NCBI GenBank assembly: GCA_027575765.1 | Contig: JANBPT010000451.1 | Span: 1-35,580, forward strand | Length of the DNA: 35,580 nt | Direction of reading: 5' to 3' | DNA from: Tieghemiomyces parasiticus | Taxonomy: Eukaryota > Kickxellomycota > Dimargaritomycetes > Dimargaritales > Dimargaritaceae | Shown here: piece by piece, positions 30,685-35,580 of the stretch | Layout of the letters: each line of letters opens with the position of its first letter | Position numbering within the stretch: the first letter of the stretch is position 1 | The notes under the pieces: model-generated | Told to the model about the DNA's origin: nothing | Databases searched by the model: none | Seen by the model: only the letters and a program-made list of their open reading frames with translations | Program-made: the position numbers and the translations under genes

Positions 30685-33600
30685 CTATTTGGTCCGAGGA
30701 CTGGGTCGAAGGACACGGATTGACGACAACTTTCGCTGGAAATTCGGTGTTTTGCCCGGCTCGCCGACGGCCTTCGGATGGGATGCTGTCTGGGCCACAC
30801 TCGCGTATAAATTTTCGAGTTCGGATGGTGTCTTGGCCATCTGAGCGCGGAGGTGAATAAAGTCGCTTAAGTCAGTCGACAACTTGGCCGAGTCCTCACT
30901 GGCCACCCCCTCATCATTCGGGGTCATTGTCGCCTTCGTCGCCGGCTCCCTCACTGCCTTGGTACCCAACCGACCGCCGGTCAGCTTGATCAAATCCTGC
31001 ACGGTTAGGCTCTCTCCGGGAGGTATCTCCGTAGGATGCGAGGGCGTAATGCAGGGCAGGTCAACCTCCTTCCTCATCACGGAGTCGACGTCGACAGACG
31101 AAAAGAAGGCGACCGACAGGGGTAGATCCTCCATGCCCAACCGATAACTAAACAGCGCGCGGGTCCACAGATTGGCGACTTGGAGAGCCAGGCCAGCGCG
31201 GTACCGATCCTCCTCTTTGACGAGGTAGCGGATTTCGTCGTGGATGGTCAGTAGCAGCCGAGCGTCGATGGCGTAGCGGGTGCAGAGATATTTCATAGCC
31301 ACGATGAGGAGGTGAAGGTAGTCGACCCCGGAGGACTGCACCACCCAGTTGATCCGGGAGGTCATGTAGCGCGACTGGGAGACCTGCGGAGTCAGGGTCT
31401 CGGTGATGGCGCACCCCAGCGTCGGCGTCCGCGGGAGTGCGGTGAGGGCGACGGCCTCGAGACTGTTGAACATGTAGCTTTCACTCCCTCCGCACCACAG
31501 TTTGGCCGGGTGATAGGCCGGTGGGTTATTAATCGTATCGGCTCGCTTCCCCTCCCGTGGTTGAGTGGTATCAGGCTTACCCATGCTAGCGGGAGCAGCG
31601 GACACGGCGGGTTCCATCGTGGCCGGAGGCAAAGTGCATGCCGCCGGGGCCGGAAACTGATGACCCTTGGTAGCCTCGTACAGCTTGCGGGCGGTGCGGT
31701 CGGCCTCGGCGGCTGAAGTGGCCGGGTTAAACTTCAGTAGCAACTGGGTGGCGAACCGGACGCCGGCACCGTAAATTCGGCCGTAATTGAAGATTTTGGC
31801 GTGATTGCGGCTGATGCCCATGATGCGGGCGGTGTTGGAATGCATATCGGTGCCCGCTGATTTCGTACCTTGTAGGGTCATCCAGCCGAGGGCGGTCCCG
31901 CCGTGGAGGCCGAACTGGGCGTCACCCATGAGACTGGAGATCCACAACTCCTCAGAGTCCACGTCAGCGCCCACCAGGCTGTACCCGGGCGGGGCGCGCA
32001 CCATGGCCTTGAGTTCGGACCCGATACGGTTCGGTTTGGCGTTGCTGGCCGTCATCCACGTCGCTTCGACTGCCCGTCGCGTGACAGTACCCATCGGGAC
32101 GACCTGCGGGAGAATGATGCCCGTTTTGGTGTTGGAGCCACGGTCGGCCGCGCCCAGTATCGGGGCGTTAGCCGGACGTGGGCTACCCCCATCGTCACCA
32201 TCTCGGTCCCAAATCACCAGCTGCGACTTGACCCGCTCACGACAGCTGATCCAGTAGGAGCACTGGGCACTAAGCTGAAGGGCCTCGCGGGCGATTTCGT
32301 ATTCCGACGTAAGCAGGCCGTTCTCGAATGCCCCCACGTACCCCTTGGCCAGTGGGTTTAGACACCGGGCCGTTTCACCGTTGGCATGTGGGATACGGAA
32401 GAAGGCGCCGCATGCGCGGTCGGCCGCCGGGTAGGGCTCGTAGTGAGGATCGGCCGGGTCGGTGCTAAACTCGAGCGCCTCGTCATCCATCTCGAGGGCG
32501 TCTTCTTTAGGAACCCGGAACGTCCATCCGTAGCGGTCCGAAAAGTAAAGCGGGTACCCGCGCCACTTGAGTCGTAGCAGGTAAGGCGCGATGCGGCACT
32601 TGGAGGTGACCCGAATACGGCCCGTGGGTCCGTGCCACAGCGATTTGTACCAAGCCGGCTTACCCGGGAGCCGCTGACGGCTATGCGGTCGGGGTTCGTT
32701 GCCCGGGAGGTACTGTCCATCCTTGCCTTTCTTGCCCTGAGTCATACGGACGGGCGCCACGGTCCAGTCGAGATGCCGGAGCCACGGGTCGTCGGCAGGG
32801 TCCTGGTCGACGTGGAGGAGGGCCTCCTCAGTGAGTTGGAGCAGGCGAGCCTCAATCCGTTCCGATATGGCGGCTAGACAGGCTTCGGCCCGCGCGATAA
32901 ATTCCTCCCACGCCTCGGTGACGGGTAGGGCGGCACTCTGCATCTCGGTCATGCCGAGGAACGACACCGGGTGCGGGCACCGCCGGCGGAAGACAGGGAA
33001 AAGTTTGCGGTACACGCGGTGGGTGACCTCCACATCTCGGGCGCAGTAAGTGGCCAGCTCCTGGAAGTTTTTGCGGATGGCGTCGTAAGACTGACCAAAG
33101 AAGAGATCGCGAGGTGCTTTGTCTACGACGATGCCACAATGTAACTTGGCGACCTCCTTAAGACTGTTGGGACTGCCGGCGCGGGCCAGCGGGGTTAACC
33201 GTTGCATTTGGGTGCGGTCGGCCATCGTCCGACCCCTCGGGCCTGCCGCCTCTAACTTGTGGTAATAGAACCAGTCGACACGCTGCTGATTACAGAGCCC
33301 TCTGGTGGCGGTGTGTAGGCTCATGGTGTCGACATACACGTTGGTTGGTGCGGCCAGCCGGTAGTCGTCCGCCACTCGTACGCGGTCGAACCCGACGTTA
33401 TGGCCAATGATGAGCCGCGGCTGATCGTCACCTAGCGGGATCAAATGTTCCACCCGGTCGGACTGTTGGAGAAGGTGCGGTGACACCCACAGGTACCACG
33501 CCTCAGCCGACGCAGCGGCGGCCAGGACTGCGTACGGACTACACCGAAACATCACCTCAACGTCAAACACCAGAATAGCCTCGCGTGGCCGTTCGACGGG

Positions 33601-34074
33601 TTCGGGGCGAGCTCCCACCGTGTAACGCACCCACCCGCTCCGGTCGCTGACCCATGTCGTTGGCATCGGCGGCAAATCAAAATCGGCCGCTTGCTGGGCG
33701 TATTCCAAGTACGGCTCGGCTACGCTCTGCCCGATGCGTTCAAAGTGCTCCTGGATTGTGGCCCCTTGGAGGGCAGGCAGCTGAAAATCCACTTTGGCAA
33801 GTGGTTCTGGCGTGTCGTAAGCAATGCCCTGCCGTTGGAGGTGCCGTTGGGCGAGCGCGATCTGTTCCGGGACGGCCGCGGCATGGCGCCGGTATGGGAA
33901 TACCGCCCGTTGCAGGTGGTCGGGTAGGAGCTCGATGCCTAGCGGATTGATTCGTAAAGGGGCTGAGGCGGTGGTGGACCGGCTACGGAAGGAAATTTGC
34001 AACCATCGCCGGCGGTGCCGCCAGAGACGATCAGAGAGTAACGTGGTGGATCGTGGAGTCGGAATGCGTAACAT
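30685..34074 (-). CDS. MIP1: Mitochondrial DNA polymerase gamma catalytic subunit
   Basis: Intronless, 1129 residues. A family A polymerase that replicates and proofreads mtDNA. The first 35 or so residues are rich in Arg, Ser, Thr and Leu without acidic residues, as in a matrix presequence. The 3'-5' exonuclease is intact: Exo I F-D-V-E with D171 and E173, Exo II G-H-N-V-G-F-D-R with D230, Exo III Y-C-A-R-D with D347. The polymerase motifs are A, G-A-D-V-D-S-E-E with catalytic D704; B, R-N-H-A-K-I-F-N-Y-G-R-I-Y-G; and C, H945-D946-E947. Between B and C, about 50 Pro/Ala/Ser-rich residues (roughly 806-857) interrupt the usual T-K-G to W-x-G-G-S-E-S stretch. A tail of about 90 residues follows the conserved I-P-P-G-E-S element, in keeping with the C-terminal extensions of fungal Mip1. 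It is shorter than yeast Mip1 (1254) overall. Confidence 0.96.
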   Translation of the reverse strand: MLRIPTPRSTTLLSDRLWRHRRRWLQISFRSRSTTASAPLRINPLGIELLPDHLQRAVFPYRRHAAAVPEQIALAQRHLQRQGIAYDTPEPLAKVDFQLPALQGATIQEHFERIGQSVAEPYLEYAQQAADFDLPPMPTTWVSDRSGWVRYTVGARPEPVERPREAILVFDVEVMFRCSPYAVLAAAASAEAWYLWVSPHLLQQSDRVEHLIPLGDDQPRLIIGHNVGFDRVRVADDYRLAAPTNVYVDTMSLHTATRGLCNQQRVDWFYYHKLEAAGPRGRTMADRTQMQRLTPLARAGSPNSLKEVAKLHCGIVVDKAPRDLFFGQSYDAIRKNFQELATYCARDVEVTHRVYRKLFPVFRRRCPHPVSFLGMTEMQSAALPVTEAWEEFIARAEACLAAISERIEARLLQLTEEALLHVDQDPADDPWLRHLDWTVAPVRMTQGKKGKDGQYLPGNEPRPHSRQRLPGKPAWYKSLWHGPTGRIRVTSKCRIAPYLLRLKWRGYPLYFSDRYGWTFRVPKEDALEMDDEALEFSTDPADPHYEPYPAADRACGAFFRIPHANGETARCLNPLAKGYVGAFENGLLTSEYEIAREALQLSAQCSYWISCRERVKSQLVIWDRDGDDGGSPRPANAPILGAADRGSNTKTGIILPQVVPMGTVTRRAVEATWMTASNAKPNRIGSELKAMVRAPPGYSLVGADVDSEELWISSLMGDAQFGLHGGTALGWMTLQGTKSAGTDMHSNTARIMGISRNHAKIFNYGRIYGAGVRFATQLLLKFNPATSAAEADRTARKLYEATKGHQFPAPAACTLPPATMEPAVSAAPASMGKPDTTQPREGKRADTINNPPAYHPAKLWCGGSESYMFNSLEAVALTALPRTPTLGCAITETLTPQVSQSRYMTSRINWVVQSSGVDYLHLLIVAMKYLCTRYAIDARLLLTIHDEIRYLVKEEDRYRAGLALQVANLWTRALFSYRLGMEDLPLSVAFFSSVDVDSVMRKEVDLPCITPSHPTEIPPGESLTVQDLIKLTGGRLGTKAVREPATKATMTPNDEGVASEDSAKLSTDLSDFIHLRAQMAKTPSELENLYASVAQTASHPKAVGEPGKTPNFQRKLSSIRVLRPSPRTK

Positions 34075-34706
34075 AACTGCAGTTCTGGGAAATGACGGAT
34101 GGGTGATGGTTCCAAAGCCTAGTGTATAAGTTCATTTGGCTGTAGTCGTACCCTGTCTGAAAGACAATGAGCCTGAAAAAACGACTAGTAGTTGTCGTAT
34201 TCGCTCACTGTCTTGATTTTGCTGCTGCATAAATTGCTTGGCTTTTGGGCCTCTGTTTACCCGACTCGTGCCCGCGTAGAGTGACGAAGATCGGCAGTCG
34301 AAGAAACTTAAACTGAAAAACCTCTATGAACCATTATTAAGAATAAAAAGCAGTGGATCAAGCCCGTTAGTAAAGAAACCGGTGACCTCAGAATGCTATC
34401 TCGGATCTACCTGGCATCTCCACCGGGTATCCACTGTCACCTGACTATTGATAAGCCCATGTAGGATGATCAGAGGGCTCACAGAATAGATTCTCTGTCT
34501 GAGGCGCCGAACGTGGCGATAAAGGGTGAGTTCGTTTCGAAAAGGGCCAGATGTCGAAGTGAAGAGTATACAAGTATATAGGTACTGCCAAAAAAATCGG
34601 TTGTCTCAAAGCTAAATTGTGTTTACTCAATATAGCTGGCATCGCTCTATACCATTTGGCAATCCCTTTCTACTCAGCTATCATACCAGGCTTTAAAGTC
34701 ATTTGG
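34075..34706. other. MIP1 upstream region to mariner relic
   Basis: No gene. AT-richer DNA with the presumed MIP1 promoter (no TATA box identified) and probably the 3' end and one terminal repeat of the mariner-like element, whose exact border I could not fix. The minus strand has GCCAAATG twice (near 34663 and 34705), perhaps part of an element end. Confidence 0.35.
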
Positions 34707-35580
34707 CTAAAATTTTACTAGCTTCAATCGCCAGGAGTTCACAACCACCTCCACCATGGTGAACTTTTTACCCTTCAGCTGCTGTTTGATGTCCTCAAAC
34801 AGCCGGAAGTCACAGGGAACCAGGTTACCAGGACTGTAGGGGGGAATTCTAAATAGGTTCGAGTTTAATGGCGGAAATGTAGGTACAGGTAACTACGGCA
34901 TGATGTAGTGGAGCATTATCATGGTGAAGCCGCAGGAGGATGACAGTCCAGACTTCCACGTGCCTCCATCCAGGCCTGGAGCATGGGCTGCAGCCAGTAC
35001 TCTACATAGAGTTTAGTAGAGTCCTTGACACCAGGGGGCTTGACATTCAGGTGTAATAGGCCACATCTGGTGAAATCAATGGCCAGCATCACCTTGGGTG
35101 GGGTATGGCCTTGGTAGGTCTCAGTTGGGACAGGGCCACCGTTAGGATACCACCTCTGGCAACTAGAGCCAACAGGGGGATCATACAGGTACACCCAAGT
35201 CTCATTGCCTGTGACAATGAAGTCCAGCAGGTAGTCACTGGACCCATTGAACTCCTCCAGGAACTTGGTGGGCAAAATTTACCTGCTGGTGGTGGTGGTT
35301 GTTTGCAGGGTGGTGGGGAACCCTGTGATTGAAATAGCTGTGCAGCCCCAGCTCCTTGTACAGGACATTGCACATGGTACTAGGGGAAGTATGGTAGGTC
35401 CAGGCCAGTTGCTCAGCAGTAGGTCGAGGGTCTCCCTCTAGCTGTCTCAGGATCACGTCCCCGTAATATTCACTAATGTCATCTGATGGGCGACCAGAAC
35501 AACGGTCATCTGCAAAAGAGTGGTGGCCTGTGGAAAAGCAAGCCAGCCACCTGTAGATGGTGGGGTGGTTAGGGGCAGTC
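34707..35580 (-). mobile_element. Mariner-like transposase relic, 5'-truncated by window edge
   Basis: Minus-strand remnant of a Tc1/mariner superfamily transposase. In order it shows an S-G-R-P-S-D block with a following helix-turn-helix-like stretch, V-T-G-N-E-T-W-V-Y-L-Y-D-P, K-V-M-L-A-I-D, H-D-N-A-P-L-H, then P-P-Y-S-P and C-D-F-R-L-F, ending with the stop at 34707-34709. These lie in different frames, so at least three frameshifts are present: near 35250-35290, near 34935-34975, and near 34845-34860. The first catalytic Asp of the family's T-G-D-E block is Asn here (codon 35204-35206), while the second (34918-34920) and third (34809-34811) are kept, about 36 codons apart. The copy is therefore inactive by two criteria. 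The start and one terminal repeat lie outside the window. An adjacent TA duplication was not located. Confidence 0.88.

Overview
The window is nuclear DNA from a fungus. The genes are widely spaced and mostly intron-poor. Where introns exist they use GTAAGT-type donors and AG acceptors. ATGs often sit in a GCC-ATG or GCCACC-ATG context behind pyrimidine-rich leaders, and several genes have TATATAA boxes. The protein set (Mip1-type mitochondrial polymerase, Pmc1-type Ca2+ pump, Ste23-type protease, an L-lactate dehydrogenase resembling the fungal ldhA kind) fits an early-diverging, zygomycete-grade fungus. The exact lineage cannot be fixed from the sequence alone.

Layout. 1-3.1 kb: no recognisable gene. 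3.3-5.0 kb (+): three-exon gene for an F-box-like protein. 5.0-7.0 kb: unassigned DNA, then a long pyrimidine-rich leader. 7.0-10.6 kb (+): STE23/insulin-degrading-enzyme metalloprotease. 12.6-13.6 kb (+): L-lactate dehydrogenase. 14.9-16.8 kb (+): two-exon phosphatidate cytidylyltransferase CDS1. 18.2-18.4 kb (-): tiny gene for a putative secreted peptide. 19.7-20.3 kb (+): weak hypothetical ORF. 20.5-23.8 kb (-): P-type Ca2+-ATPase PMC1. 23.8-26.8 kb: no gene recognised. 26.8-28.4 kb (-): four-exon eIF2B alpha (GCN3), divergent from 28.8-30.3 kb (+) cytosolic phenylalanyl-tRNA synthetase alpha (FRS2). 30.7-34.1 kb (-): mitochondrial DNA polymerase gamma (MIP1), tail-to-tail with FRS2. 34.7-35.58 kb (-): decayed mariner-like transposase running off the window.

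The genes do not form a pathway cluster; they are mostly housekeeping functions in protein turnover, lactate metabolism, phospholipid synthesis, Ca2+ homeostasis, translation and mtDNA replication. GCN3 and FRS2 are both translation genes and share a 368-bp divergent intergenic promoter, so co-expression is plausible. I found no convincing new multi-gene system. The points most worth a second look are the small secreted-peptide gene, a possible calmodulin-binding tail on PMC1, low-complexity insertions in STE23, GCN3 and MIP1, and the mariner relic that carries N in place of the first catalytic D.
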